Positions 9,090 through 18,592 of a stretch of 64,000 nt of DNA are shown one piece after another. The stretch comes from an uncultured Gammaproteobacteria bacterium. GTDB taxonomy: Bacteria; Pseudomonadota; Gammaproteobacteria; Arenicellales; JAANXG01. Each line of letters opens with the position of its first letter. The first letter of the stretch is position 1. The DNA lies in the NCBI GenBank assembly GCA_947259175.1, contig CAMYKW010000001.1, forward strand, positions 81,897 to 145,896. Reading direction: 5' to 3'. The position numbers were made by a program, and so were the translations under genes. The notes under the pieces are model-generated. The model worked only from the letters and a program-made list of their open reading frames with translations. It ran no database searches and had not been told where the DNA came from.

Positions 9090-9992
9090 TTAGGTTTTGC
9101 CGGCGAACGTCGATGCTACAGACGTATACAACAAATTCGTACTTTTCAGTAGAAATCTAAAGCCGACACCGGCAAATACCAGCCACATCACGGCCAGTGG
9201 ATATTTCTCTCTATAGAATTTCCTATAGAACCGTATCATGCCTCGATGCAGATGCCAGTTTACTCTCCATTTGTTGGAACTGCTGCTGCCGCCTTTGGCA
9301 TGCACAACCTCCACCCCCGGGACGAACGCAACCTTATATCCGGATTTCCAATACCGCATGCACCAGTCCAAGTCTTCACAATGCATGAAATAGTCCTCGT
9401 CCAGAACACCGACATCACGCATCGCCGCGCCTCTAGCCACCATGAACGCACCGGAAACCGCTTCTACGTATTCGACGCCTTCGCCCGGCGCCTGCCCACC
9501 CAGGTCAAAATTCGCAAATACCGGATTATTTCGAGTCACCCGGTCCAACCCCAGCGTTCTTACCAAACCCGACCACGGCGTGGGAAATTTCCTGCGGCAG
9601 GTTTTTTGAATCGCGCCGTCGGGATCGCGTATCAAACAGCTAGCCAAGCCGATCCCGGGGTCGTGCTCCATCGCCTCCACGACTTTCTCAACGGTTTCCC
9701 GTCGCGCTGTACAATCAGGATTAATAAGCACGTAGTAGTCGCTTTCCACCTCGCTCAGCACCTGGTTGTTGGCGGCAGCGAAACCGCGGTTCTCCTTATT
9801 CTCGATAATATGAATTTGGCCTGGCGCATCAATTCGCCGAACCGCCTGGACACTTCCGTCTCTGGAGTGGTTGTCCACCACATAGACGGTGAGCGGCATA
9901 CTGGAGTCCAACAACGAAGTCACCGATTTTTCCAACCACTCGCCGGAATTGTAGTTTACGATTACAGCGGTGACACTCTTTTTGCTCAGCAT
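9090..9992 (-). CDS. Glycosyltransferase family 2 (WbbL-like)
   Basis: A 300-residue GT-A enzyme: VTAVIVNYNSGEWLEKSV starts the nucleotide-sugar fold, VVDNHSRDGS follows, and NPDCTAR holds the metal-binding acidic residue. The segment HCEDLDWCMRYW is the acceptor-side ED motif common to rhamnosyl- and related transferases of COG1216. A C-terminal amphipathic or membrane-associated stretch (VMWLVFAGVGFRFLL) suggests attachment to the inner membrane. It overlaps the preceding GT2 gene by seven bases. Donor and linkage are not predictable. Confidence 0.85.
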   Translation of the reverse strand: MLSKKSVTAVIVNYNSGEWLEKSVTSLLDSSMPLTVYVVDNHSRDGSVQAVRRIDAPGQIHIIENKENRGFAAANNQVLSEVESDYYVLINPDCTARRETVEKVVEAMEHDPGIGLASCLIRDPDGAIQKTCRRKFPTPWSGLVRTLGLDRVTRNNPVFANFDLGGQAPGEGVEYVEAVSGAFMVARGAAMRDVGVLDEDYFMHCEDLDWCMRYWKSGYKVAFVPGVEVVHAKGGSSSSNKWRVNWHLHRGMIRFYRKFYREKYPLAVMWLVFAGVGFRFLLKSTNLLYTSVASTFAGKT

Positions 9993-10933
9993 GAAGTTCT
10001 AACAGGCGTAACCTTTCCGCCCGTCACACCGCGAATACCATCCCTGACACCACGGACTACGTTCCGCATGAGCTCCCATCGCGACTCCGAAACCACCGAG
10101 TAGAAGACGAGAATGAATAACAGCCGAACAATATCGTTGATCATCCATTTGGCCGGCGCGTATGGTTTCTTGTACAGCAGAATGCTATTGCGAAAGATAT
10201 AGTAGTACCTGAATGGTTTGTGTTTCGGCAGGTAATGCCATCGACCCAACCAAACTCGGTACGTCTGATCTCCCAGACCATGTTCCATGAAAGCGTCACA
10301 CGCCCCGTAAGACGGAAAACCCTCGCGGTTCGCGCGCAGGAACCAATCCGTATCGATGTGATCAATAAACAGTTGCTCATCCATGGCCCCTATCTGCTGA
10401 ATCACCGCCAATGGAATCAACGTGCCGGATGAGATCAGAAAATCGGCGCGCACATAGCGTTTTTCTTGCCCCGAGCAGAACACGCGCCGGAACTTGAGCC
10501 ATCCGAATTGCACGAAAAATGACTCATTACCTGCGTAAGCACCTAAATAACGCGCCCCAACCGCGGCCACTGGTTTGTTGTCGGCGCTCAATTCCTCCAA
10601 CACCGCAGTCAGTTCTGACACCATGCGCTCGTTCGGAATACTGTCGTGGTCCATGAGCAGAACATGGGTGGCACCGCCTTCCTGGGCGTGTGTGATTCCG
10701 ACGTTATGCGCCCGGCCAAGACCCGCGTTTCGTTGCAAAGAGATTATTTCAATATGCCGCCGTCCAGCCGCTGCCGTGTGAATTTGCTCGAGATTTCGTG
10801 AACAATTATCGACGATCAGGACCTTACGTACTTGCGGTTCCAATTTCGCCAGGCATTTAGTCAAAGTCTTTATGTTCGGGTCGAACGTGACGATTACGGC
10901 ATAGATACAAAATCCCGCCTCAGTTGTATCCAT
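9986..10933 (-). CDS. Glycosyltransferase family 2 (rhamnosyltransferase-like)
   Basis: This 315-residue protein has a GT2 fold: IYAVIVTFDPNIKTL at the N-terminus, VLIVDNCSRN, then LLMDHDSIPNERM with the DxD-type metal site. The layout (MDEQLFIDHIDTDWFLRA) resembles RfbF/WbbL rhamnosyltransferases. The C-terminus has a hydrophobic segment (VRLLFILVFYSVV). It overlaps the flanking GT genes (14 and 7 bases), showing a tightly coupled operon. If rhamnose is the donor, its nucleotide sugar would have to be completed by enzymes not encoded in the window. Confidence 0.82.
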   Translation of the reverse strand: MDTTEAGFCIYAVIVTFDPNIKTLTKCLAKLEPQVRKVLIVDNCSRNLEQIHTAAAGRRHIEIISLQRNAGLGRAHNVGITHAQEGGATHVLLMDHDSIPNERMVSELTAVLEELSADNKPVAAVGARYLGAYAGNESFFVQFGWLKFRRVFCSGQEKRYVRADFLISSGTLIPLAVIQQIGAMDEQLFIDHIDTDWFLRANREGFPSYGACDAFMEHGLGDQTYRVWLGRWHYLPKHKPFRYYYIFRNSILLYKKPYAPAKWMINDIVRLLFILVFYSVVSESRWELMRNVVRGVRDGIRGVTGGKVTPVRTSC

Positions 10934-11861
10934 GCGTGTCTTTGACTACAAAAATGGTTTTGTTCTGCGTCTCATGATAGGTCCGGGTCTGCAATTCCGC
11001 CAGTAGCCCAAATACGATAAATTGAATCCCGATGAGTATCAGCAATACGGCAAACAACAGCAACGGCCTGTTTGCCAGGGCGACGCCAAAAAACACGCGC
11101 TCTACCGTCATGTACGAAGCCAGCACAAATCCGATGAAACCGCACACCAATCCCGGGATGCCAAAAAAATGAATCGGCCGTCCCGAATAACTCAACAGGA
11201 ATTTTACGGTGATCAAATCAAGTAACACACGAAATGTTCTGGAAATCCCATACTTCGATTGCCCCGATTTCCTCGGCCGGTGATTGACTCTAACTTCCGC
11301 GATTTTCACTCCCATCCAGCTGGCAACCGCGGGAATGAAACGATGCAGCTCGCCGTACAAGGTAATGCTTTTCGCCACTTCCTTTTTCAGTGCCTTCAAG
11401 GTACATCCATAGTCGTGCAGTTTCACTTCGGTAGTCCAGGAAATCAGAAAGTTAGCGATCTGTGATGGCAGCCGGCGCGACATAAAACGATCTTTTCGAT
11501 CATAGCGCCAGCCACTCACGAGGTCGTATCCTTCGTCAATTTTCGTCAGCAACTTGGGAATGTCTGCGGGATCGTTTTGACAATCCGCATCCATGGTAAC
11601 GATGACATCTCCTTCGGCATATTTAAAACCCGCCGCAAGCGCCGCTGTCTGCCCAAAGTTACGACGAAATCGCACTACTCTAACCTGCTTGTTTGATTCT
11701 TGAATTTTTTTCAGTATGGAAAAACTATCGTCGGTGCTACCGTCATCAACGAAAATAATTTCACAGGATTCATAGCATTCCAGCGCAGCATTTAGTTCGT
11801 CGAATAGAGGTATAAGACTCGCTTCTTCATTGAACACGGGAATGACGACTGACAATTCCAT
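10920..11861 (-). CDS. Dolichol-phosphate-mannosyltransferase-like GT2 with two C-terminal membrane helices
   Basis: This 313-residue protein begins MELSVVIPVFNEEASL, has IIFVDDGSTDDS, and carries the metal site MDADCQNDP, all typical of the DPM1/GtrB/ArnC group, which load a sugar onto undecaprenyl phosphate. Two hydrophobic helices follow at about 230-300, as in GtrB. A good ribosome site (GGAG, seven bases before the ATG) is visible. In an LPS locus such an enzyme usually makes a lipid-linked sugar used for periplasmic decoration, but no matching GT-C transferase is encoded here, so it might instead act in chain assembly. Confidence 0.85.
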   Translation of the reverse strand: MELSVVIPVFNEEASLIPLFDELNAALECYESCEIIFVDDGSTDDSFSILKKIQESNKQVRVVRFRRNFGQTAALAAGFKYAEGDVIVTMDADCQNDPADIPKLLTKIDEGYDLVSGWRYDRKDRFMSRRLPSQIANFLISWTTEVKLHDYGCTLKALKKEVAKSITLYGELHRFIPAVASWMGVKIAEVRVNHRPRKSGQSKYGISRTFRVLLDLITVKFLLSYSGRPIHFFGIPGLVCGFIGFVLASYMTVERVFFGVALANRPLLLFAVLLILIGIQFIVFGLLAELQTRTYHETQNKTIFVVKDTHGYN

Positions 11862-11870
11862 ATACGACTC

Positions 11871-14507
11871 CTACACGGCCTGACGGGCCAATGCCTGTTG
11901 CGAATTATTCTTTCTGGTTATACCGCTCGCCAAGAGCTTGTCATATATGCCGACCAGGTGCCGCACTTGTTGCGACACCGACCAGACCTTCCCTTGGGCC
12001 TCAATAGACAAAGGTATAGCCTGCCGGTAGTAATCAGGGTTTCCATTCAGTTCCGTCAAGATCTTCTTGAATGCCTCCAGGTCTCCCATCTCGAAAACAT
12101 GGCCGTTAACGCCAGGCAGTAGATCTTCGGCAAGCCCCCCTGCATTACTGGCCACCACCCAGCGGCCCAGTAAAACCGCCTCACGTGCAACCAAACCAAA
12201 ACTCTCCGGCCATAACGACGGCGCCACTAGAACCTCAATGTTTCGGTAAAATTCACGCATTCCTCCGGCGGGCAGTTTGGGAAAAAATCTAATATCCGAT
12301 ACTCCCCATTGCCGATCTCTTTGTTCGCCTTCAGCGAGATCGAAGTCGATAATGTGGATCTCAATGTTCTCCAGCTTCGACTCCTCTACCGCCTGCTTAA
12401 GAAAATAGTATCCTTTGTGTATGCATAAACCGCCCACGTAGCCCAAACGCAGTTTTCCCGTTGCATCATTCCCGGTTGCGGCGCCCGGATACGGGTCAAC
12501 ACCGTTCTTATTTACCACTACGCGGGAAAATCCGTTTTGTTTATACAGGTCTGCCTGATACTCTGAAACAGCCAACAACTCATCGGCTCGCGCCAATTGT
12601 TTGCGTAGGTACAGTGTCCGCTCCAGACTTCCGACGATGTCGTTGCTGGTGCGCGCGGCGACAATTGGATCGAGTTGTTTGAGATCAACTATGAGGCCTT
12701 CGTCGTCAAGTAGAAATTGATGGTCCGACAACCACCAGGCGTCATGCACGGTGACCACGAATGGGATGCCGGTCTCATGCGCTGCCTGCAGCAACGAGCC
12801 CGTCAAACGCTGAATGCTGTGGAAATGAATGAGATCCGGCTGTTGGTACTGCAAGAACTTCTTGAACAGTCGGCACACATTGCCATCTCGATATTTCCAT
12901 TCCAGATCCGGATGCGTCGGCATGCTCAAAGCGGTCACCGGCACACCCTCCCAGCCATATTCACTCAATTGATACGGTACCGGATTCTCGCCATCGCAGG
13001 TGAATACCAAAGGTTCGTACGCTTCACCGTAATTTTTCCGAATTTCATCTATGGTGTTTTTCATAACCACCGTCGCCCCGCCGACGGCATTCGGGGGATA
13101 TACGGTGTTGACGAAGAGGAGCTTTCGCCGGTTTGCCGGAACGGCTGAAAGCGTTCCATTATCCACCGCCTTTTGAAGCAAGGCGTCAATTATGCCCGAC
13201 ATATTCCGGCTCATGACATCCGTCCCGTATTTTTCCAACGCGGATTCACGCGCCCTCTGACCTATTTGTTTGCGTAATGCTTCATCGACAATCAACTTGT
13301 GCAAACACCCATACCAGTCGTCCTCATCCGCTGCGGTAAACCCATCGATACCACGTTCAATCACCGAGTTGTAAGTGCTGGTCGAAGATACCACCGATGG
13401 TATGCCGAAACTTCCCGCCTCGAGCCACTTGATCTCGCTTTTGCAGTCTGCGAAGACACCCGGTTCCAACGGCGCGATATTGATATCCGCTTGTGACAGC
13501 ACACTGAGGTAGGATTCAAAAGACATGATAGGCAGCTCGACTACCCGCTCCCGGTACACACGCAACGGTTCGGGCAGTGTCAGATGACCCACGATAATCA
13601 GTCGCAAGGTGTCGAACTCTGAAAGCAACCGCCCCAACACTCCGCTCACCAGTGAAAAATCCTCATCGTGGGTCTTGGTTCCACTGCCATAGAACACATC
13701 TATGTAGTTCTGGTCTTTCGCCGCTCGCGGGGTGGTGCTCACAGCCTGCAACAAGTCATCCAACGCATTCGGTAATAGAAATACCTTACGTTCGCCGAGC
13801 AGTTTTTCGATCTCGCGCCTCAGGGGATTAGTAGTGGTAATGGCGAACGTACATGCTTGCAAGGCGCTACGATAAAGGGCCGCGCCATCGAGCATCGCCT
13901 TACGTTCGTGCGCGGACAACTGCCCGCTTCGGCGTTTGAATTTTTCCGCCAATCGATCGCGGTCAAACACCAAGTCATCCACGTCATAGACCACCACCTT
14001 GTTGATCGCATGGGCATATTCGATGAGTTTCAGTACGTCCGGGAAACCTGGAACCCGATAGAAAATCACAATGTCGTTTAGGTGCAGTTTTTCCCTCGCC
14101 GCGGCGTTGTCGCGCCACGACACCCAGTCTGCGGAAATATGCAGACTCGCCAACTGTTCCAATTTCTGCTTAACCCGATAGCGAAAACACTGCTCAATAC
14201 TTTCCTCGACAACCAACAACACCCCGGGGGCCTGCGGAAGCGTTTTTGCCGGCATAGTCAACGGCATTCTCAATTGTTCTTGGCCCGCATGCCGCGCTTC
14301 ATCGCTCAGAACGCCCATTGAGCGGAGCGATTGCAACAACACCAACCTCGCACGTTCAATAGCGTTTATAGACAACAGAAAAGCGTTGAATATGAACATC
14401 AACGCCGGTTTCCTGTGTATACGTGTCAATGTGACGTCGACCCGCCGCCTTTCGAGACGGGTCAGATTCTTGAGTCGATTCAAGAACAAGGCGATGAAGG
14501 CTCTCAT
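11871..14507 (-). CDS. Tandem GT-B glycosyltransferase (two GT4-like modules)
   Basis: At 878 residues this is about twice the size of one GT4 enzyme and reads as two modules. The first (about 90-455) includes VVVYDVDDLVFDRDR and the donor-site EAGSFGIPSVVSST. The second (about 465-860) begins LLFVNTVYPPNAVGGA, a classic GT4 start, and has the E-x7-E donor motif in PESFGLVAREA. The first ~85 residues are basic and partly amphipathic and may contact the membrane. It overlaps the methyltransferase fusion gene by four bases (ATGA). Two transferase sites in one chain suggest the protein adds two successive residues of the repeat. Sugar specificity is unknown. Confidence 0.82.
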   Translation of the reverse strand: MRAFIALFLNRLKNLTRLERRRVDVTLTRIHRKPALMFIFNAFLLSINAIERARLVLLQSLRSMGVLSDEARHAGQEQLRMPLTMPAKTLPQAPGVLLVVEESIEQCFRYRVKQKLEQLASLHISADWVSWRDNAAAREKLHLNDIVIFYRVPGFPDVLKLIEYAHAINKVVVYDVDDLVFDRDRLAEKFKRRSGQLSAHERKAMLDGAALYRSALQACTFAITTTNPLRREIEKLLGERKVFLLPNALDDLLQAVSTTPRAAKDQNYIDVFYGSGTKTHDEDFSLVSGVLGRLLSEFDTLRLIIVGHLTLPEPLRVYRERVVELPIMSFESYLSVLSQADINIAPLEPGVFADCKSEIKWLEAGSFGIPSVVSSTSTYNSVIERGIDGFTAADEDDWYGCLHKLIVDEALRKQIGQRARESALEKYGTDVMSRNMSGIIDALLQKAVDNGTLSAVPANRRKLLFVNTVYPPNAVGGATVVMKNTIDEIRKNYGEAYEPLVFTCDGENPVPYQLSEYGWEGVPVTALSMPTHPDLEWKYRDGNVCRLFKKFLQYQQPDLIHFHSIQRLTGSLLQAAHETGIPFVVTVHDAWWLSDHQFLLDDEGLIVDLKQLDPIVAARTSNDIVGSLERTLYLRKQLARADELLAVSEYQADLYKQNGFSRVVVNKNGVDPYPGAATGNDATGKLRLGYVGGLCIHKGYYFLKQAVEESKLENIEIHIIDFDLAEGEQRDRQWGVSDIRFFPKLPAGGMREFYRNIEVLVAPSLWPESFGLVAREAVLLGRWVVASNAGGLAEDLLPGVNGHVFEMGDLEAFKKILTELNGNPDYYRQAIPLSIEAQGKVWSVSQQVRHLVGIYDKLLASGITRKNNSQQALARQAV

Positions 14508-17500
14508 ATTGAGAAATTATCGCAGCCTTGATGGAAATTGGGATTGTAGTAAGGGTCGCCCCTTTCGATCAGCACCCGGTGCTGCTGCCGAAGATTCTTC
14601 TTTTCAATCTCAAAACGCGCCATCTTTTCCCGCGTATCTTCATAACCGCGGGATATAGATTCATGATGATAGGCCTCCACGTAAGGTGTAAATACATTCA
14701 AATACCCGTTGTTCATGGCGCGCAGGCAAAAATCAACATCGTTGTAGGCAATGCCGAAATTTTTCTCGTCAAATCCACCTAACTCTTCGTAGATGCGGCG
14801 CTCGACCATCATCAATGCACCGGTTACCGCGCTCACATTTTGAATCACATTCAAGCGATTAAAGTATCCTTCGGATGTTGCCGGAAAATTCTTGTGCACA
14901 TGCCCGGCATAACCACCCAGGCCAATCATGATGCCTGCGTGCTGGATGGTGTTGTTGGGATAATAAAGTTTACCTCCGACCGCGGCCACTTCGGGGCGTT
15001 GTGAATGCTCCAACAACGACTCCAGCCAGTCCGGCGTAATGATTTCGATATCGTTGTTCAGCAGTACGACATGGTCACCTCGTGACTCGTTGACTCCATG
15101 GTTCACGATCCGCGAAAAATTGAAAGCAACGTTATACTCCATAAAACGCACGCGCCGGTCCTTCTCCGCGAAATAATTCATCACGTCGTGGGTGGACACC
15201 GTCAAGGTATCGTTGGAGACACCGACAACCTCAAAATTCGGATATGTGGTTTTCGCCAGTATGATGTCCAGGCAGTCACTTAGCAGCTGCGGCTTGTCTT
15301 TGAACGGGATGACGATGGAGACTGTGGGCATCGACAACAACCGTCTCCTGACACGGAAAAAGTGCGGCAGATTGGCGTCCTCCACCGAACCCTGAATTCC
15401 GCGACGATCAAGCGCATCGCGCAAGGCGGTTTTGGCATTGTTGTGCGCCTCGGGCTTGACGGTCGGATTCAGGCTCGTGGATTGCTTAGACATCCGCCAG
15501 TGATAGAGCGGCTTGGTGACATGTGTAATCCGGTCGGTCTGTTCGACCGCACGCAGCAGCAGGTCATAATCCTGGGCGCCGTCGTAGCCGCTGCGAAACC
15601 CTTGTATCCGATCAAATATCGATTTCCGCAATACCAGCAAATGCGTGATGTAGTTGTGGGACAGCAGTAGATCCGGTGAGTAGTCGGGTTTGAAATGCGG
15701 GAAATCCAACCTGCCGTCCACGCGAATAAAATCTTCGTCGCTGTAGACGATATCCGCACCGGTCTGCAGTGCGCACGCCACGATTTCCGCAAGGGCTTGC
15801 GGCGCCAGTTCATCATCATGATCCAGCAGCGCAATATATTCCCCCCCGGCAAGCCTGGCGGCCTCGTTCGAGGCGCCGGAAATATTCCGGTTCTCCTCAA
15901 GAAAGGTGACGTGGATTCTTGGATCGTCCAACTGTTCCAGGCTGCGCCGCGTGTTTTTGTTCGTCGATGCATCATCGGCGATGCACAACTCCCAGTTCTT
16001 ATAGGTTTGCGCTTTCACCGAATCAATCGCACGCCCCAAAATATCGGGATCGACATTGTAAACCGGCATACAAATGCTGATCAGCGGCTGCTCCGGGACC
16101 GCAATACGCCGGGACCGCGTGTCGTTTTCCATCCGCGCATCGAGCCAGATCTCGTAGTCGGTCTTCGGCAGTTGCTTTTCACTGACGGGTTTGCCCATGG
16201 CAACCGCCAACTTGGTACGCACTTTCGCCGTTACCCGGCGCGAGCCCTCACGCAGTCCGAATCTTCGTATGGATCCGACTGCGCTGCGCAGCATCCTGAC
16301 GGGCAACAACATACGCTGATCAATAAAATATTTAGCCCTGCGAGCGGTCCGCCATACTCTTGAATTCTTTATCGCCTCCAGTTCCTGCAGCTTTGTTTCA
16401 TCTATTTCGAACAGCTCCAGTTTTCGCTGCGTATTTTCCAATTGGTCCTGTAAAACCAGAAACGCATCACACAGCAACATATACTCCGGGCTTCTCGGCG
16501 CGCGAAGTTCAACCTCTATAGTGTAAGATCGAAGGTGCTCGATTTTGAATCTGGGCACAAACGGAAACTCAATGTAAGGATCCTCGTCAGTCAGCATGAA
16601 AACCGCCCCCAAAGAGGCGTGATGGAACACGATACCGGTCAGCAATCCATACTTGGCTATTTCCGCGGCGCCGTTTAATTTCCATACCGGCTGTGTACTG
16701 CCATCGTCACTGCGGGCAAACACTTCGACACGATACAAATGCAAGAATCCCACCTCTTCCGGTCGTTGCGCCTCACACGGATCAAACCGGAAGCGGGCCA
16801 TTTCATTTGCCGCCGGCGGCAGATTGAATTTCAGGCATTGTCGTTCACCATCCCAGTTCATATCGACAACGACGGAATTCGTCTCGCTGTATTGTGTTTC
16901 GTTCTCCCGCCAATATGCGGTTGCGTAGGGCGGGGTCATCGTAAGTTCCCCAATAAGCGGTGTCTCAAGGCTGATTTTATCCACCGCTTCTCCGCATATG
17001 CGTCGCTGGAAATCCGTTTCCCGCGTGAGGAACTCATCGATACGCGAAGCGGCGGGTTCGTCCACGAGGGCGAACCCGTATTCTACGAATGAACGGACAT
17101 CGCGTATTTTTCGGTGCCGCCGGATGACTTCCAAGGCATGCCGCGGGTGATAACGCAAGACGAACCAAACCAGGGAACGAAAAAGAAGAAAAGCAGGCTC
17201 CACTTCCCACGGGACCTCCCACTCCTGGTCGAACATTGCGTACTCGCCGTTGGCTTCAGAAACGATAATGTTCGCGGGGATCATATCGATCATCAGCCGC
17301 GTGCCGTTCTGGGCCTGATATGATTGCAAAAATGAATAATATCGTTGCAGATGCCGTTCAAATTCACTGGGATCATCGTGCATCAACAGGCTTCGCGACC
17401 ACTCAACCGAGAGCAGCGGACCACGTACAAACAGCTCTTCCCCGGCCCAATGGGTAACGCCGCCAATGTCTACAACTGGCTCGTTATCGCCAATCCTCAC

Positions 17501-18592
17501 CCGCTTCACAACATTTTGACCGGCCGCTTTGTACACCATACAAGTCGTAGTCAACGGCCTGTGAAACTCCGGAAGGTGAATGAAGTCGAGAGCGCCAACA
17601 GTGCGCAAGGCCTTGTCATTGTCGCCGAGCAATATCAAAAAAGAATTGGCGAAGCGATCCAGAGAATCGGCAGCATGCATGGCCTCCCAGCACATGGATT
17701 CCGACAAATTCAGTTTTAAGGGCAGCACGTAATCCCGCGAATTTATGGATTCCAGGTGACAGTAGGCATAAGCGTACTCAGACACGTAGTCATCAGACAG
17801 AATCACAGTAGTCAATTTGTAATCGGGAAATGGGTACAAGTACTTACGCGCCTGATATCCCGAACTGGCGATGACTTCCGCCCACTCATTCTTGGTATAG
17901 GTACGAATCCCCGTATCTTCGGGATAGTTGTGAATGCCGACGTAACGCCTCGCATAATGGTCCTCATGAGCGCCGAAGGCGTATTTGAGCCCTGCCCTGT
18001 TTTCTATGGCGATAACCAGGAATCCATCCGTAGTGAGCGATTGTTTGAGTGTCGACAGCAGTTGCGTCAACACCTCCTGGTCCGAGCCTTCTCCCGGCCA
18101 AAAACGCTTGGCGTATTCCGTCACCCCGATCAGCAATATCGCGTCATAATTATCCGCCGGCAGCGTCAATTGATTGAAGTTGGCGTGAATAATGTTCACA
18201 TTATTCAATCCGCGGCAACGCAACCGCGCCAGTTCAGCCCGCACCAGACTCCCCTCCACGGCGTCGACATCAATGTCCTGTTCCCCGAGGTAGCGGGTAA
18301 TGGCGCCGCAGCCGCAGCCCAGCTCAAGAACACGTTTGATCCCGGTGAAGTCCAAACCACGCAGCAAATTTGCGCGTTTGTTGCTCAGATGATATTCCGA
18401 CGGCCAATCCTTGATTTTTTCCTGCAGCTCGCGAGACGTGCTCGACAGGTCCGTAGCGTCCGTAAGCACCGACCTGAGATATTGTTCCGCGGAAACACCA
18501 TCCGAATAGGTGAAATCGCTATCCTGCTGATCCGGAAGCACGTAGATCTCGTCGTGAACCACGAGCTTGTTGTGATCGATCAGACTGGTCAA
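14504..18592 (-). CDS. Multidomain methyltransferase / kinase-like / double GT2 protein (WsaE- and WbdD-like)
   Basis: This 1362-residue protein is the most complex in the locus. Residues ~60-250 form a class I SAM methyltransferase (motif I LELGCGCG, 90-97). Residues ~350-530 look like an APH-type kinase: D436-x4-N441 followed by D455-x-E457 with the spacing of the catalytic and metal-binding loops. Residues ~570-700 are a beta-rich region, ~705-742 a short coiled coil ending in the SRVWRTARRA linker common before GT2 domains. GT2 module 1 begins at 837 (LISICMPVYN, metal site DHDD 924-927); module 2 begins at 1090 (TVSIVIPFKD, NNDIE 1179-1183). Geobacillus WsaE joins a capping methyltransferase to two rhamnosyltransferases, and E. 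coli WbdD joins methyltransferase to kinase. The TTG start overlaps wzt by four bases. Confidence 0.85.
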   Translation of the reverse strand: MTSLIDHNKLVVHDEIYVLPDQQDSDFTYSDGVSAEQYLRSVLTDATDLSSTSRELQEKIKDWPSEYHLSNKRANLLRGLDFTGIKRVLELGCGCGAITRYLGEQDIDVDAVEGSLVRAELARLRCRGLNNVNIIHANFNQLTLPADNYDAILLIGVTEYAKRFWPGEGSDQEVLTQLLSTLKQSLTTDGFLVIAIENRAGLKYAFGAHEDHYARRYVGIHNYPEDTGIRTYTKNEWAEVIASSGYQARKYLYPFPDYKLTTVILSDDYVSEYAYAYCHLESINSRDYVLPLKLNLSESMCWEAMHAADSLDRFANSFLILLGDNDKALRTVGALDFIHLPEFHRPLTTTCMVYKAAGQNVVKRVRIGDNEPVVDIGGVTHWAGEELFVRGPLLSVEWSRSLLMHDDPSEFERHLQRYYSFLQSYQAQNGTRLMIDMIPANIIVSEANGEYAMFDQEWEVPWEVEPAFLLFRSLVWFVLRYHPRHALEVIRRHRKIRDVRSFVEYGFALVDEPAASRIDEFLTRETDFQRRICGEAVDKISLETPLIGELTMTPPYATAYWRENETQYSETNSVVVDMNWDGERQCLKFNLPPAANEMARFRFDPCEAQRPEEVGFLHLYRVEVFARSDDGSTQPVWKLNGAAEIAKYGLLTGIVFHHASLGAVFMLTDEDPYIEFPFVPRFKIEHLRSYTIEVELRAPRSPEYMLLCDAFLVLQDQLENTQRKLELFEIDETKLQELEAIKNSRVWRTARRAKYFIDQRMLLPVRMLRSAVGSIRRFGLREGSRRVTAKVRTKLAVAMGKPVSEKQLPKTDYEIWLDARMENDTRSRRIAVPEQPLISICMPVYNVDPDILGRAIDSVKAQTYKNWELCIADDASTNKNTRRSLEQLDDPRIHVTFLEENRNISGASNEAARLAGGEYIALLDHDDELAPQALAEIVACALQTGADIVYSDEDFIRVDGRLDFPHFKPDYSPDLLLSHNYITHLLVLRKSIFDRIQGFRSGYDGAQDYDLLLRAVEQTDRITHVTKPLYHWRMSKQSTSLNPTVKPEAHNNAKTALRDALDRRGIQGSVEDANLPHFFRVRRRLLSMPTVSIVIPFKDKPQLLSDCLDIILAKTTYPNFEVVGVSNDTLTVSTHDVMNYFAEKDRRVRFMEYNVAFNFSRIVNHGVNESRGDHVVLLNNDIEIITPDWLESLLEHSQRPEVAAVGGKLYYPNNTIQHAGIMIGLGGYAGHVHKNFPATSEGYFNRLNVIQNVSAVTGALMMVERRIYEELGGFDEKNFGIAYNDVDFCLRAMNNGYLNVFTPYVEAYHHESISRGYEDTREKMARFEIEKKNLRQQHRVLIERGDPYYNPNFHQGCDNFSI

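Noticed and set aside
9246..10103. 285-codon open frame on the plus strand
   Set aside because: Antisense to two well-supported GT2 genes; composition typical of a shadow frame.
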